Source: Dyella solisilvae
GTDB lineage: Bacteria; Pseudomonadota; Gammaproteobacteria; Xanthomonadales; Rhodanobacteraceae
Assembly: GCF_003351225.1 (NCBI RefSeq)
Contig: NZ_QQSY01000005.1
Location: forward strand, 124,001 to 188,000
Direction of reading: 5' to 3'
DNA length: 64,000 nucleotides
The position numbers and the translations under genes are program-made. Numbering within the stretch: position 1 is the stretch's first letter; the number at the start of each line of letters is the position of its first letter. The notes beneath the pieces are model-generated. The model saw only the letters and a program-made list of their open reading frames with translations. It was not told the DNA's origin and searched no databases. This document shows positions 42,896 to 52,636 of this stretch, one piece after another.

Positions 42896-44182
42896 ATGGC
42901 GCTCCGGAACCTTACGATGGAAGCAGCCACCCCATCAGTTCAGCAAGGCGGCGCGCGAGCGTGGGGCGTCTGGTGCATAGCCGTAGCCTTCGTGAGCTAC
43001 TACTTCAGCTTTCAGACTGGCTACTCCATCGTCAACGCCAACGTGCAAAAGGACGTGGGCCTTTCGGTTGCTCAGGTAGGCCATATTGCAGCGCTTTACA
43101 CCTGGGTACTCGCTGCCTGCCAGTTCCTGAGCGGGCCACTGTTCGACCGCCTCGGCGCCAGAAGCGTGCTGCTGCCGGCCATGGTGCTTGTCACGCTTGG
43201 CGTCTTCACGTTCGCCAACGCCAACAGCTTCGGCATGCTACTTGTGGCGCAAGCCTGCGTCGCACTCGGCTCATGCACCGGGTTCGTCGGCGCCGGCTAC
43301 ATTGGCGGCACCTGGTTTGGCTGGCACAAGTTCAGCTTCATGTTCGGCCTCGTGCAGTTCGCCGCTTCTATGCTGGCCGTCTTCACCCAAAACCTCCTGA
43401 CATTGGCTTTGTCCGTACTGCCATGGCGAACCTTGTTCAATGGCGCGGGCATGGGAGGAGTCGTCCTCCTTGGCATTGCGATGGTCTGGCTGCGCGATGC
43501 GAACACAGTGACCGTGCCTGCCGGACAGACCTTCGGCGCGCTACTTCTGAGCATTCCTCGCTCGCTCGCCAAGGTGGCCAAAGTACCTCACGTTTGGGCA
43601 GCCGCCGCCTTTGGCGCCTTGTGCTTTGGTGTCTTGCTGAGCCTTGGCGTGGTCTGGGGCCCGAAGCTCATGACGATCCGTGGGTTTGGCAGAGAGTCGG
43701 CCAACCTCGCCTCCTCCCTGCTATGGCTTGGACTGGCGGTGGGCAGCTTCACCATCCCCTGGATTTCGGACCGCGTGCAGCGACGCAAGCTCCCCGTCCT
43801 GATCGGCCTCGCCGTGCAAATGTTCGCGCTGGTTCTTCTGCTCTATGTCCCAACCAAAAGCAGCACATTCGACATGCTGCTCTGCTTCACCTTTGGCCTG
43901 GGCAATGCGGTCCACATGCTTGCCTTCAGCACCGCCGCCGATGTCGTTGCGCAGCAATACATCGGAACGTCCGCCGCCATGATCAACGGCATGTTCTCCA
44001 TCATTGGCGGCGTGATGATCAGCAGGCCGGGCATGCGCGCCGGCCTGGGGCTTGAACAGGGGCTTACGCCCGCCACGCTGGAACTCGCCCAATTTGCGGG
44101 ACGACCGCTCATGGCCGGCCTGTGCCTCGCGCTGATCATCGCTTTGATCATGCGCGAAACTTATCCCGCGAGGCGGCACTGA
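42896..44182 (+). CDS. MFS transporter
   Basis: A 428-residue, twelve-helix major facilitator. It has a typical motif A (GPLFDRLGARSVLLPA) after helix 2 and a second copy after helix 8 (PWISDRVQRRKLPVLIG). The long opening FVSYYFSFQTGYSIVNANVQKD resembles OPA- or nitrate/organic-anion-type carriers, but the substrate cannot be told. The ATG at 42896 lacks an obvious ribosome site; the ATG at 42917 (after CGGAACC) is an alternative start. Confidence 0.8.
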   Translation: MALRNLTMEAATPSVQQGGARAWGVWCIAVAFVSYYFSFQTGYSIVNANVQKDVGLSVAQVGHIAALYTWVLAACQFLSGPLFDRLGARSVLLPAMVLVTLGVFTFANANSFGMLLVAQACVALGSCTGFVGAGYIGGTWFGWHKFSFMFGLVQFAASMLAVFTQNLLTLALSVLPWRTLFNGAGMGGVVLLGIAMVWLRDANTVTVPAGQTFGALLLSIPRSLAKVAKVPHVWAAAAFGALCFGVLLSLGVVWGPKLMTIRGFGRESANLASSLLWLGLAVGSFTIPWISDRVQRRKLPVLIGLAVQMFALVLLLYVPTKSSTFDMLLCFTFGLGNAVHMLAFSTAADVVAQQYIGTSAAMINGMFSIIGGVMISRPGMRAGLGLEQGLTPATLELAQFAGRPLMAGLCLALIIALIMRETYPARRH

Positions 44183-44380
44183 ACTTCTTCATGGCCTGGA
44201 AGGCGATCTCGGATCAGGGGTGATTGGCTCACCAGACCCTCGGCATCAAAGCCTGCAATCTCACCGCGACGCGAACACAGCGACTTCCATGCCACATGAG
44301 ACTCCGTAGCTGCAGACGTTCAAACTAACGAGCCCCCAGCTAGCTTTCGAGCGCCTTTACATTCGACTCTCGCCCAGCCC

Positions 44381-46732
44381 TTAGCGCGACAGTGGATCGA
44401 CGCGACGTCTGGCAACTGCGTCGACCACCTCTTGCCCCTGCTGGGGCCTGGCTGGTTCGGCACGAACGACAGCCGGAATATTGGTCGGGTATTTCACGAG
44501 CAGCGCCTTGAAGCGTGGATCGTCACGCAGCGGATCCCATACGGGGTCGAGGCGGAGCATCTCGCTCGACAGGACCTCGCCAGCCGGCAGAGAAAGCACC
44601 TGCTCGATCAGGGCGATGGCCTGGTCGTTTTGGCCGACGCGCACATAGAGGTTGGCCTGGTGCTCGAGCATATCCACCCCGGTGAGGTCGTCCTGCGCCA
44701 CCGGCATCAGGGCGATGGCACGCTCGCCTTCCGCCACGGCCTCGGATTTTCGCCCGAGTCCGGCATAGGCATATCCCAAGGCGAGATGCAGGTCCGCATC
44801 ATCGGGGCGCTCGACGAGGGCGGTGCGAGCACGTGCCGCCACTTCGGCGTACGCATCAGTGGCCTTGGTGGTGTCGCCCGCCGCCTGCATGGCCCACGCC
44901 ACGAACAGGCGTCGCGGCAAAACGATGTTGTCCGGATCGGACCAGTCCTGCGCCTTGTCGGCCTCGGCCACCTTGACGGCCCCGGCGTAATCGCGCGCCA
45001 ACGAGCGCTCGAAATAGACGGCCGCAATGTTGGCAGAGTAGGCATCACTGCCCGGAGTGAGATCCGCAAGCAAGGTGCGCAGCGGGGCCGGATTGCCCTT
45101 CCACATGAGCATATTGAAAGCCTTGGCCATCCGCTCGCCGGAAGGATTCTCGCTCAACGCCATGGCGGCGGTATAAGCCTGGTCTGCATCTGCATAGCGA
45201 CGCAAGCTCTGATAGGTCACTCCCAGCTGGTTGTACGCAAATTCGCTATGTGGATCGAGTACGGTGGCAGCGCGAAACTGCGCTACCGCCTCATCCCAGT
45301 GCCCCTGTCGCCGGGCAATCGCGGCGAGGAGGAGCTCCACTGTGGCGCTGTTGGGCAATGCCTGTCGCGCCAACTCCAACTGGGCCATGGCGCCAGCGTA
45401 GTCCCGATGTCCCCAGTAGTCGTACAACCCCAGCGCGTAGTGTCCCTGGCCAAGATTGGGCTGCAGCGCCAGGGACCGATCAGCGGCGGCCTTCGCTTCG
45501 GCCAGACGAGCGTTCGTGCGGTCGGGACCAAAGAAATAGATCTGCATATGGGCGCGCGCCATGGCGGCCGAGGCCAGCGCGAAGTTCGGATCCTTCGCCA
45601 GCGCCTGTTGATAGAGCGAAATCGCCAGCGGCAATTCGTTCGACGTCAAGGAGGAATCGTCATAGGCCCGGTTGGCATGCGCGCCCGCTTGCAGGTAAAG
45701 GTCGTACGCCTCGGCGTTCGACGTCGGCATTCTGTCCATGCGCGCAGTCTCGGCGGACGTCAGCCGCACCTTCAACGCCTCCGCCACGTTCTGCGCAACC
45801 TCACCTTCCACATTGAATACATTGTCCAGCGTGCGCGTATAGGCTTTCGCCCAGAGATGATCGCCGCTGCTCGCATCGATCAGCTGCACGTTGACCAGCA
45901 CCTGATTGTCGACCCTCTGTACCGTGCCCTCCAGCAGGGTCGCCACACCCAATTGCCGCGCGATGGTTTTCACGTCTTCCGGATGGCTTGGGTACTTCTC
46001 TGTCGAGGTGCGGGAGATCACCTTGAGCCCACCGATACCCACCAACTGGGTCAGGATCATGTCCTGCATCCCGCTGGCGAAATAGGCGTTGTTCTTGTCG
46101 GTACTCAGGTTCTCGAACGGCAACACCGCGATGGATTTGAGATCGACCACCGCCGCCGTGTCGGCGGGGTGACGTGACACCTGACGCCAGCCGAGCAGGA
46201 CTGCCCCCACCAGCAGCAAACCCATGACCACGGCAGCGACTCGCCGGTCGACCCGTCGGGCCTTTGCAGGTGGCAAGGCCGTTACCGGAGTCGCCGCCTT
46301 TGCAGCGGGAGACGCGCCGACATCGCTGATGAGCGTCGACACGGATGCTAGTTCCGTTTCCTCCAGTGCGCCATCGGCCACCAACTCCTCGCGCGACGCG
46401 GCGGCTCTCACTTCGGCATCGAGGCGAAAGCCGACGCCGTGCACGGTATGCAGATAGTGTGCCTCTTCGCCGCTCTCGCCGAGGGCGTGACGCAACAACG
46501 TGATGATGCGACTGAGCGAACCAGGCGTGACATGGCGATGCCCCCACACCACGTCAAGAATCTCATCACGACTGATGACGCGACCGGCGTCGCGCGCAAG
46601 CAGCACGAGCACCGCAAATGCCTTGCGCTCGAGCCCGACCTCCTCGCCTTCGACAAACAAGCGATGGCCCAGGGTGTCGATCTCCACGGCGCCGAATGCC
46701 ATCCACGGAGCAGAGGCGGTCTCTGCAGGCAT
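44381..46732 (-). CDS. CadC-like transmembrane regulator with TolB-like and TPR domains
   Basis: A 783-residue protein. Residues ~10-105 form an OmpR-type winged helix (LERKAFAVLVLLARDAGRVIS... GSLSRIITLLRHALGE), and one transmembrane helix lies near 170. Residues ~190-335 are a TolB-N/adenylate-cyclase-associated-like domain (IAVLPFENLSTDKNNAYFASG, LEGTVQRV). TPR repeats fill residues ~345-760. It binds DNA in the cytosol and presumably senses a periplasmic or envelope signal by the TPR part. It is a single gene; target genes are unknown. Confidence 0.85.
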   Translation of the reverse strand: MPAETASAPWMAFGAVEIDTLGHRLFVEGEEVGLERKAFAVLVLLARDAGRVISRDEILDVVWGHRHVTPGSLSRIITLLRHALGESGEEAHYLHTVHGVGFRLDAEVRAAASREELVADGALEETELASVSTLISDVGASPAAKAATPVTALPPAKARRVDRRVAAVVMGLLLVGAVLLGWRQVSRHPADTAAVVDLKSIAVLPFENLSTDKNNAYFASGMQDMILTQLVGIGGLKVISRTSTEKYPSHPEDVKTIARQLGVATLLEGTVQRVDNQVLVNVQLIDASSGDHLWAKAYTRTLDNVFNVEGEVAQNVAEALKVRLTSAETARMDRMPTSNAEAYDLYLQAGAHANRAYDDSSLTSNELPLAISLYQQALAKDPNFALASAAMARAHMQIYFFGPDRTNARLAEAKAAADRSLALQPNLGQGHYALGLYDYWGHRDYAGAMAQLELARQALPNSATVELLLAAIARRQGHWDEAVAQFRAATVLDPHSEFAYNQLGVTYQSLRRYADADQAYTAAMALSENPSGERMAKAFNMLMWKGNPAPLRTLLADLTPGSDAYSANIAAVYFERSLARDYAGAVKVAEADKAQDWSDPDNIVLPRRLFVAWAMQAAGDTTKATDAYAEVAARARTALVERPDDADLHLALGYAYAGLGRKSEAVAEGERAIALMPVAQDDLTGVDMLEHQANLYVRVGQNDQAIALIEQVLSLPAGEVLSSEMLRLDPVWDPLRDDPRFKALLVKYPTNIPAVVRAEPARPQQGQEVVDAVARRRVDPLSR

Positions 46733-47041
46733 TTGCTCAACCTCCGTTACGGTTCCCGTTCCCGGTCGCCGTCACCCTACACCAAGTCTGTAGTGGGCCC
46801 CGGCATGCAACGCGTGTGGAATTTGTTATCGCCTGAACGGCCTTCCATCGCCACCTCAACGTAGTGCTGGCGCTTCCGACCTTAACGCTGGCTTGCGAGC
46901 ATGGATAGTTTGCGCCATGAGTCGAACGCAAAACACCGGCCATTGGTCATGCAGCCAAAGCGAGCTGCACGCCGTCTCAAACACACTTCTGCACAGCCGT
47001 GGCTCAAGCTACCCTGAAACCTCTGGCGTGGAGACTTCCCC
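46733..47041. other. Intergenic region upstream of divergent genes
   Basis: These 309 bases contain the upstream regions of the CadC-like regulator (minus) and the DHFR-family gene (plus). I see no gene and no strong repeat. Confidence 0.5.
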
Positions 47042-47575
47042 ATGGCAAAGTTTGTCTTCGGGTTGAACATGTCCCTGGATGGCTACGTCGACCACCAGGC
47101 ATTCGGGCCGCCTGATCCTTCGCTGTTTCGTCACTTCACGGAGCAAGTTCGCAACCAGTCGGGCATGCTCTACGGTCGCGGGATGTACGAGGTCATGCGT
47201 TACTGGGACGATGATTCTCCTGACTTGGACGCGGATGAGCGCGACTACGCGGCAGTGTGGCGGAGCCAACCGAAGTGGGTCGTATCACGCTCGCTGAAGT
47301 CGGTCGGACCGAACGCCACCCTTGTCACCGCTGACATCGAGACAGAAATACAGCGGCTGAAGGAAGAACTCACCGGGGAGATCGAAGTCGCCGGACCCGG
47401 CCTTGCGCAAGGCCTGACCGATCTTGGTCTCATTGATGAGTATCAGCTCTACGTCCACCCCGTCGTGCTTGGCCACGGAAAGCCGTTCTTCGCGGGCCCA
47501 CATCCGCGGCTCCGCCTCGTCGCCAACGATGTGATTGCCGCTGGCGTAATCAGATTGACGTACGTACCTGCCTGA
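47042..47575 (+). CDS. Dihydrofolate reductase family protein (RibD C-terminal-like)
   Basis: A 177-residue protein of the RibD-C/DHFR fold. It starts KFVFGLNMSLDGYVD and has LYGRGMYEVM (NADPH-binding helix), IEVAGPGLAQGL (glycine loop) and DEYQLYVHPVVLGHGKPFF near the end. Stand-alone members are oxidoreductases of unknown substrate rather than true DHFR or riboflavin enzymes. GGAGA lies about 8 bases before the ATG. It may be an acquired gene; neighbours are unrelated. Confidence 0.83.
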   Translation: MAKFVFGLNMSLDGYVDHQAFGPPDPSLFRHFTEQVRNQSGMLYGRGMYEVMRYWDDDSPDLDADERDYAAVWRSQPKWVVSRSLKSVGPNATLVTADIETEIQRLKEELTGEIEVAGPGLAQGLTDLGLIDEYQLYVHPVVLGHGKPFFAGPHPRLRLVANDVIAAGVIRLTYVPA

Positions 47576-47918
47576 TGGCGCGACGTGCGCGACGGACGAC
47601 ACCGGAGCACAAAGCCGGATGGGGTCGGAAACGGACACTACCAACGTGCCGCTACCGCCGTGTGTCAACCATGCCGCGCACGCATGGGACGCGACGACGA
47701 CGCGTCGCCGACTTAACATCTGAGCGCCCCATTCCACCAACGCCGTTCCTTGCACCTAGAGGGCAAGTTCGACGCCACTCACGACGCTTCACTAGGGCGT
47801 TTTGTCGCAACAAGATTGTCGCAGTCATTGCTCGCACACAGTTTCTTGTATGGCCGGCGCGCTGACTCCCAACAGGTCTTCTGCGCGAAGCCGGCCGTTG
47901 TGCAATGAGGTGCAATAA
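47576..47918. other. Gap without recognisable gene
   Basis: A frame at 47575-47865 is Arg-rich and looks like GC-driven noise. There is no clear RNA or repeat. GAGG about 10 bases before 47919 belongs to the next small gene. Confidence 0.4.
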
Positions 47919-48107
47919 ATGACTGAGACAATTTCCTCGACCGTCACGATTTCACGCGAGCTGTTCGACGATGTGATATCGGCCCTGACGAATCTGCGAT
48001 TTATCGGTGAATCGCTGGGCCACTTGCAGGGCAAGGAGGCCGAAGTTCTGCCGCACACGCAACATGCATCGGCCGTCATTATCGCCCTGTTCAAGGCAGC
48101 GGCTTGA
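47919..48107 (+). CDS. Small hypothetical protein
   Basis: A 62-residue frame with GAGG ten bases upstream of the ATG. It has a mixed-charge helical content (LFDDVISALTNLRFIGESLGHLQGKEAEVLPHTQHASAVIIALFKAA) with no signal peptide or membrane helix. I recognise no family. The ribosome site, balanced composition and lack of an overlapping gene favour it being real. Confidence 0.5.
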   Translation: MTETISSTVTISRELFDDVISALTNLRFIGESLGHLQGKEAEVLPHTQHASAVIIALFKAAA

Positions 48108-48229
48108 ACAGGTTCAACACCGATGGAATCGCGGGCGTTGTGCAACATCAAGGCCCCTTCAAGCCAAATGTGAGCACCCCGTGCAGTCGGGTGTGCCCAG
48201 TGTCGGTCGGATTCGCGTAGCTCACGACT

Positions 48230-48392
48230 GAGTTGCCATGGCGCTCATGTGGATGACGCTCCATCCGTGCCCGTCCAGATCAAAAAGCCGTGTGCATACA
48301 TGAAGCTGAATTCTTCCGGCTTGTCGTAGATCGAGCCACCCGCGGCGATCGCCTTGGCAACGAGACCACCCACCTCCTCCGCACGTTGGCAT
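48230..48392 (-). pseudogene. Remnant of a VOC (glyoxalase-family) gene, frameshifted
   Basis: On the minus strand the translation RAEEVGGLVAKAIAAGGSIY, then DKPEEFSFMYAHGF, continues in the next frame as DLDGHGWSVIHMSAMATQS-stop. This matches the C-terminal module of VOC proteins (AAGG..., DLDGHGW). The frame is lost at a TTTTT run where one T is missing, and an in-frame stop lies just upstream, so only about 50 C-terminal codons remain. It is clearly a broken gene. Confidence 0.7.
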
Positions 48393-48568
48393 TAGTTCAG
48401 ACGTCGCCAGAGAAGTCATGACCGATTCACGCTGTCAATTCGGAAACTGTGGCTCCACCGTGAATTTGTGACTGCTCGCAAAACCACAGCCCCAAATTCA
48501 TATCGGATTGCACTACATATGCGCATGCTAGTTGCACGACTTCCTGCGAAATGCAGAAGGAGTTCACC

Positions 48569-49072
48569 ATGAAGAAGCGCATACTTCCCCTGTTGGTTGG
48601 ACTTTCAGTTTGCGGCATCGCCTTCGCGCAGAATATGCCAAGCGCCGCGCCATCGGTGGCCAGCGCCACGCAAACCCTCCCCACGATTACGACGTGGACG
48701 TCTACTCCGCCATCTGGTGCATTGAGTGAGGACGCCATCAAGACGTCGATAGCGAACGCCGGTTACAAGGAAGTGAAGAACCTGGAGTTCAAGGAAGGCG
48801 TGTGGCGCACGGAGGCCCGCGGCGGCAACAAGCGTTGGGTCAAACTTGCGGTTGGCCCTGTCAGCGGCAAGGTCTATCCAGCCGATGCACCGTCCAAACT
48901 CAATCAGGACGAGGTCAATGCCAAACTGGCCACGGTCGGCTACGTCAACATCAAGCATGTGAAGTTCGATAACGGCCTGTGGGGCGCGGACGCAAGGAAT
49001 ACGCGTGGCGACCACGTCGCCCTGTTGGTCGACCCGACCGATGGCAGCGTGGTAGCCAGGTCGCACGATTGA
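48569..49072 (+). CDS. Secreted protein with two PepSY-like repeats
   Basis: A 167-residue protein with a signal peptide (MKKRILPLLVGLSVCGIAFA, cut near residue 20). A threonine/serine/proline linker is followed by two tandem ~55-residue PepSY-like modules. Module 1 is IKTSIANAGYKEVKNLEFKE followed by GVWRTEA; module 2 is VNAKLATVGYVNIKHVKFDN followed by GLWGADA. PepSY domains often inhibit proteases or sense envelope conditions. The start is set by AAGGAG 8 bases upstream. Single gene in an accessory stretch. Confidence 0.8.
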   Translation: MKKRILPLLVGLSVCGIAFAQNMPSAAPSVASATQTLPTITTWTSTPPSGALSEDAIKTSIANAGYKEVKNLEFKEGVWRTEARGGNKRWVKLAVGPVSGKVYPADAPSKLNQDEVNAKLATVGYVNIKHVKFDNGLWGADARNTRGDHVALLVDPTDGSVVARSHD

Positions 49073-49472
49073 CGCTCTCGGAGATGGCCAATCAATGGAC
49101 CAACCTTGGCCATGAGAAGTGACCTTCATCGGCGTCGAACCTGACCATCTCCGCCCTGCACAATCACTGCCTACGAAAGAGCCGGCATACCAGGGCGGAA
49201 CAGTCTCTCGATCCAGGCTGCCTGATAGGGGGACGAAGCCCTTGCCGCGTTGGGCATGGGCTTTCGTCCCGGCAGGTGCGATGCGATCAAGAACATCACG
49301 AGACGCAAAAGCCCCCTCTAAAAACTGATAACCTCATGGCTCGCTCGGCAGCTGTGTGCCGCTGCGTCCTAGAAGCAGGCATGCGCCGAAGATGTCCTCG
49401 ACACACACGCTGCGCAGGCGCCCGCCATACCTATCCGGAGAGTGGTGGCGAGAAGCGCGGCCGCACGCTTTT
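49073..49472. other. Gene-free gap with one stem-loop
   Basis: No gene is convincing in these 400 bases. One imperfect hairpin is seen at 49231-49269: GGACGAAGCCC / GGGCTTTCGTCC with a 16-base loop. It has no T-run after it on either strand, so a structured repeat or small RNA element is as likely as a terminator. Confidence 0.4.
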
Positions 49473-50717
49473 CTAGCGTGTTGTTGAGGCCGGCGAGCCC
49501 TGATTCCGATCACCCCGCATGCCCGGCGGCCATAAGCGCCATTCGGGCCCCGCCTTCGCATCCTCTCGCCCTACCTCATAAAGCTTGAGCATTTCCTCTG
49601 GATTGAACTCGAGAGACTCGGGAAGCGGCGTTCCCTCGGCAATGGTGACCCAGTGAAAGCCCGCGTTGTCCCGGCGGGCGAAAGCGAATTCCCGAAAAAG
49701 ATCACCGACGATGCCAGACCAACCGGCGACCTCGATCGAACGAAGCGCAATGCCACGCAGTGATCGCTCAGTTGCACTCGGCTCAACGGTCAGCTTGCCG
49801 TTGTGGACAATAAAGATGTCTTCGCGCCCACGCCCATCACCATGGCGACTGTAGATTTCAGACGGGCTGAAGATGCTGCCAAGCACGAAGACGTTGGCGA
49901 TCACGAACCCGTCCACATGCATTTCATCGTACGTCTGGCCATTGGCTTCGACCTGAAAGAGCACAGGCGGAAACGCAATCGGAACGGATGCCGAGGCGAG
50001 CATGACACGCCGAAAAAGTTCCAGGGCAGCCTGATTCTGGTACGTGGCGATCAGGCCCATGTTCCAGACGACAAACCTTCGGTTGTCCAGGTTCACGGTT
50101 CCCATGTACAACCGCCTGCCATGGCGATGCGCTTCGGCGATCTTTGCAAGCAAAGGCGCATCGATGGTGTTTCTGATCAGCTCCTCGAGAGGTGTCGTTT
50201 GCGCCAGCGACTCCCTGCGCAAAAGCGCCGTCAAGACTGAGATGGGCTTGAAGATCTCCCTTGACGTGGTCTGCGTATAGAAGCGACGCAGCCGCTCATC
50301 ATATTGGGGCCCCAGAAATGCAAACGGAGCCATCAGGGCGCCGGTAGAAACGCCGGTCACAATCTTGAACGTCGGTCGGCGCCCCGTCTCTGTCCAACCT
50401 TCCAGAAATCCGGCGCCAAAGGCGCCAACGGCTCCGCCACCTGAAAGCGCAAGATGCGGGTAACGAATGGCTCCATCCGCGTCCTTGGGAAAATCGGCGT
50501 CGGACTGCTGTGTCATGGACAGTTCGAAATCCCTCTCCATGGCGGCGTTGGGCGCGCCTGCCAGCGCGCGAACGTCCGGCATGCCACGAATGCTTGCCTC
50601 CGACATCAGTTCGGGCGGCAGGGGGTGCCGCGGCAATACTGCGCACGCGCTGACGCTGCAAGCGATGGTTATCACGGCAAGCCAATGCACAAGGGTCTTG
50701 GTCAAGGGCATGACCAT
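49473..50717 (-). CDS. Patatin-like phospholipase, lipoprotein
   Basis: About 414 residues. A lipobox (ACSVSAC) follows the hydrophobic LVHWLAVITI start. The patatin domain has the oxyanion-hole GGGAVGAFGAG, the nucleophile elbow GVSTG (Ser in GVSTGAL) and the DG of the Ser-Asp dyad (MHVDGF). It would be an acyl hydrolase anchored in the envelope. The ATG at 50717 was chosen to give a normal lipoprotein signal; an ATG at 50765 would add a 16-residue charged tail in front. Single gene. Confidence 0.85.
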   Translation of the reverse strand: MVMPLTKTLVHWLAVITIACSVSACAVLPRHPLPPELMSEASIRGMPDVRALAGAPNAAMERDFELSMTQQSDADFPKDADGAIRYPHLALSGGGAVGAFGAGFLEGWTETGRRPTFKIVTGVSTGALMAPFAFLGPQYDERLRRFYTQTTSREIFKPISVLTALLRRESLAQTTPLEELIRNTIDAPLLAKIAEAHRHGRRLYMGTVNLDNRRFVVWNMGLIATYQNQAALELFRRVMLASASVPIAFPPVLFQVEANGQTYDEMHVDGFVIANVFVLGSIFSPSEIYSRHGDGRGREDIFIVHNGKLTVEPSATERSLRGIALRSIEVAGWSGIVGDLFREFAFARRDNAGFHWVTIAEGTPLPESLEFNPEEMLKLYEVGREDAKAGPEWRLWPPGMRGDRNQGSPASTTR

Positions 50718-50969
50718 CGCACCGACCCGGCGACTGGCGCCTTCGCCTCGGTTGCCGGGGGGCATGACATCGTTGGGCAGGAAGCGCCCATGGCGTACCC
50801 CACCGTGGCTGGCGGCTAACCGGGAGACTGTCGCGCCTCACGCGTCTTTCACACGTGAACGCGAATCGCTTTCCATCTGTTGCAGACCATGGTTTGCCAT
50901 GCTCTGACGGAAAGTGCGTCCACTTCGAGCAGGAAGCGAGAACGTCACTCGCTTTACCTGCCAAGAACT

Positions 50970-51527
50970 TCAGTCATCCAGCGAACGAATGACCCGCGCA
51001 GGATTTCCTCCCACGAAGCTGTCCGGAGGAACATCCCGGGTGACGACGGCGCCCGCAGCGACGACCGAGTTTTCACCCACCGTCACCCCGCCGATGAGCG
51101 TGGCGCCCGCTGCAATCCAGACGTTTCGCTCGATGACGATGCGCTTGCCGATGGTGACGGATCGGCGCTGTGAAGGATCCAGAGGATGGCCGGTCGTGAT
51201 GATATTCACGTTCGGCCCGATTATCACATCGTCTGCGATGTGGAGGCCGCCGAGATCGTAGAAGGTGCAGTTCTGATTGATGAAGACATTCCGCCCCACG
51301 CGAATCTCTTCACCACCGGCGGTATAGAACGGCGGGATCAACATGAAACTGGCGTCGACCGGCTGGCCGATGAGCTGACTGAACAAGGCACGGACTTCGT
51401 CAGCATCGTCAAACGTCAGCCGGTTGAGCGCCGCGGTGATCCGCCCTGCCCGCCTGACATTGGCTACCATCCTCGCCGATTCCGGCGTTTTTCCGTGGAT
51501 GATCCTGGCGCCATCGTCAGCTGTCAT
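50970..51527 (-). CDS. Sugar O-acetyltransferase (Maa/LacA-like)
   Basis: A 185-residue left-handed beta-helix acyltransferase that uses acetyl-CoA. It has the N-terminal helical cap of the Maa/NodL group and hexapeptide repeats from about residue 75 (IRVGRNVFINQNCTFYDLGG to VTVGENSVVAAGAVVTRDVP). The catalytic His is in TTGHPLD. It ends with NPARVIR. It acetylates a sugar such as maltose or galactoside; the specificity is unknown. Confidence 0.87.
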   Translation of the reverse strand: MTADDGARIIHGKTPESARMVANVRRAGRITAALNRLTFDDADEVRALFSQLIGQPVDASFMLIPPFYTAGGEEIRVGRNVFINQNCTFYDLGGLHIADDVIIGPNVNIITTGHPLDPSQRRSVTIGKRIVIERNVWIAAGATLIGGVTVGENSVVAAGAVVTRDVPPDSFVGGNPARVIRSLDD

Positions 51528-51708
51528 GTGGTTTGTCCGTCTTCATGCCTGCCAAAGGCCTGGAATGTTTCCACCACCTCGCGTTCGGCCCGGAACCCGA
51601 CATGGTTTCAGTTCGACTTGGGTACGCGAGCGACGATGGATGGTGTACAGGCGAGATGCAAGCCATGGGGCGAAGCCGGAGAAGACTTCGCCCATTCACC
51701 GCAGCGAC

Positions 51709-52479
51709 TCAGTTGTCGTCGCCGCTCAGCAGCGAGCCAACGATGCCACCGATCAGGCCACCGCCAACCGCAGCTCGCCCGCCACCACCCTCGTTGCTTG
51801 GCAGGTATTCCGCAACCTGGTGCGCCAGCCGCGAGATGGGTAGGGTCTGCAGCCAGACCGTCCCGGGGCCGGTCAACGCTGCCAGAAAAATGCCATCGCC
51901 GCCGAAGATGGCGTTCTTGATGCCGGGCACCGTAGTGATCTGGAAGCTGACCGACGCCTGGAAGGCGCCGACGTGCCCCGGATGGACACGCAAGGTTTCA
52001 CCGGGAGCCAGGTCCTTCCGGATCAGTTCTCCGGACAGTTCCAGCCATGCCGTGCCCGTACCGCCCACCTTTTGCAGCACAAAGCCATCACCGCCGAAGA
52101 TGCCGGCGCCCAGCGACTGCTGAAATCCCACGCCGATCGTTACTTGCGACGTGGCGCAAAGGAAGCCGTGCCGATGCACAAGGTATTCATTACCCGGGCT
52201 CACCTGCACCGGCACGATGTGACCCGGCACCTTGGTGGCGAAAGCCACTTCGCCAGGCGTCTGCCAGGCGCGGTACTCGGTCATGAACAAGCTGCCGCCG
52301 GCGACCACCCGCTTGAACATCCCCATCAAGCCCCCGCCGCCACCCATCTGGGTATGCGTGGTCATCTGGATCGACGAAGTCATCCACGAAAGCTCGCCGC
52401 TCTCGGCGAAGACGCTTTCATTGGGTTCGAGCCGTACTTCCAGCACGGGCATCACCGTGCCCTGTATGCGCGTCTGCAT
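51709..52479 (-). CDS. AIM24/TIGR00266 family protein
   Basis: A 256-residue protein with the double-stranded beta-helix fold of the AIM24 family. Signatures are ESGELSWM, GTAWLELSGELI, GIFGGDGFVLQKV and GPGTVWLQTLPISRLA. The C-terminus is glycine-rich (GGGLIGGIVGSLLSG), typical of the family and possibly membrane-seeking. The yeast member acts in mitochondria; bacterial roles are not established. Single gene. Confidence 0.87.
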   Translation of the reverse strand: MQTRIQGTVMPVLEVRLEPNESVFAESGELSWMTSSIQMTTHTQMGGGGGLMGMFKRVVAGGSLFMTEYRAWQTPGEVAFATKVPGHIVPVQVSPGNEYLVHRHGFLCATSQVTIGVGFQQSLGAGIFGGDGFVLQKVGGTGTAWLELSGELIRKDLAPGETLRVHPGHVGAFQASVSFQITTVPGIKNAIFGGDGIFLAALTGPGTVWLQTLPISRLAHQVAEYLPSNEGGGGRAAVGGGLIGGIVGSLLSGDDN

Positions 52480-52581
52480 GTGGTGTTCTCTGGATGGTGG
52501 ATGGTTGCTGGCGAGTCATTGAAAGAACGATTCCGCCTCGTGTCGAAGGCGGTCATTACAAGTTTGCCTGAGCTCGGAGCC

Positions 52582-52611
52582 GATGTCCGCGTTGGCCCGG
52601 AAGCGGACATC
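52582..52611. repeat. Stem-loop GATGTCCGC / GCGGACATC
   Basis: Perfect 9-bp arms with a 12-base loop in the gap between the AIM24 gene and the lipoprotein gene, downstream of the latter. There is no T-run; probably a dispersed palindrome. Confidence 0.5.
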
Positions 52612-52636
52612 GCCTTTCATCAAAATTCGCTCGCGG

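Noticed and set aside
47575-47865. 96-codon plus-strand frame after the DHFR-family gene
   Set aside because: Arg-rich composition and no ribosome site.
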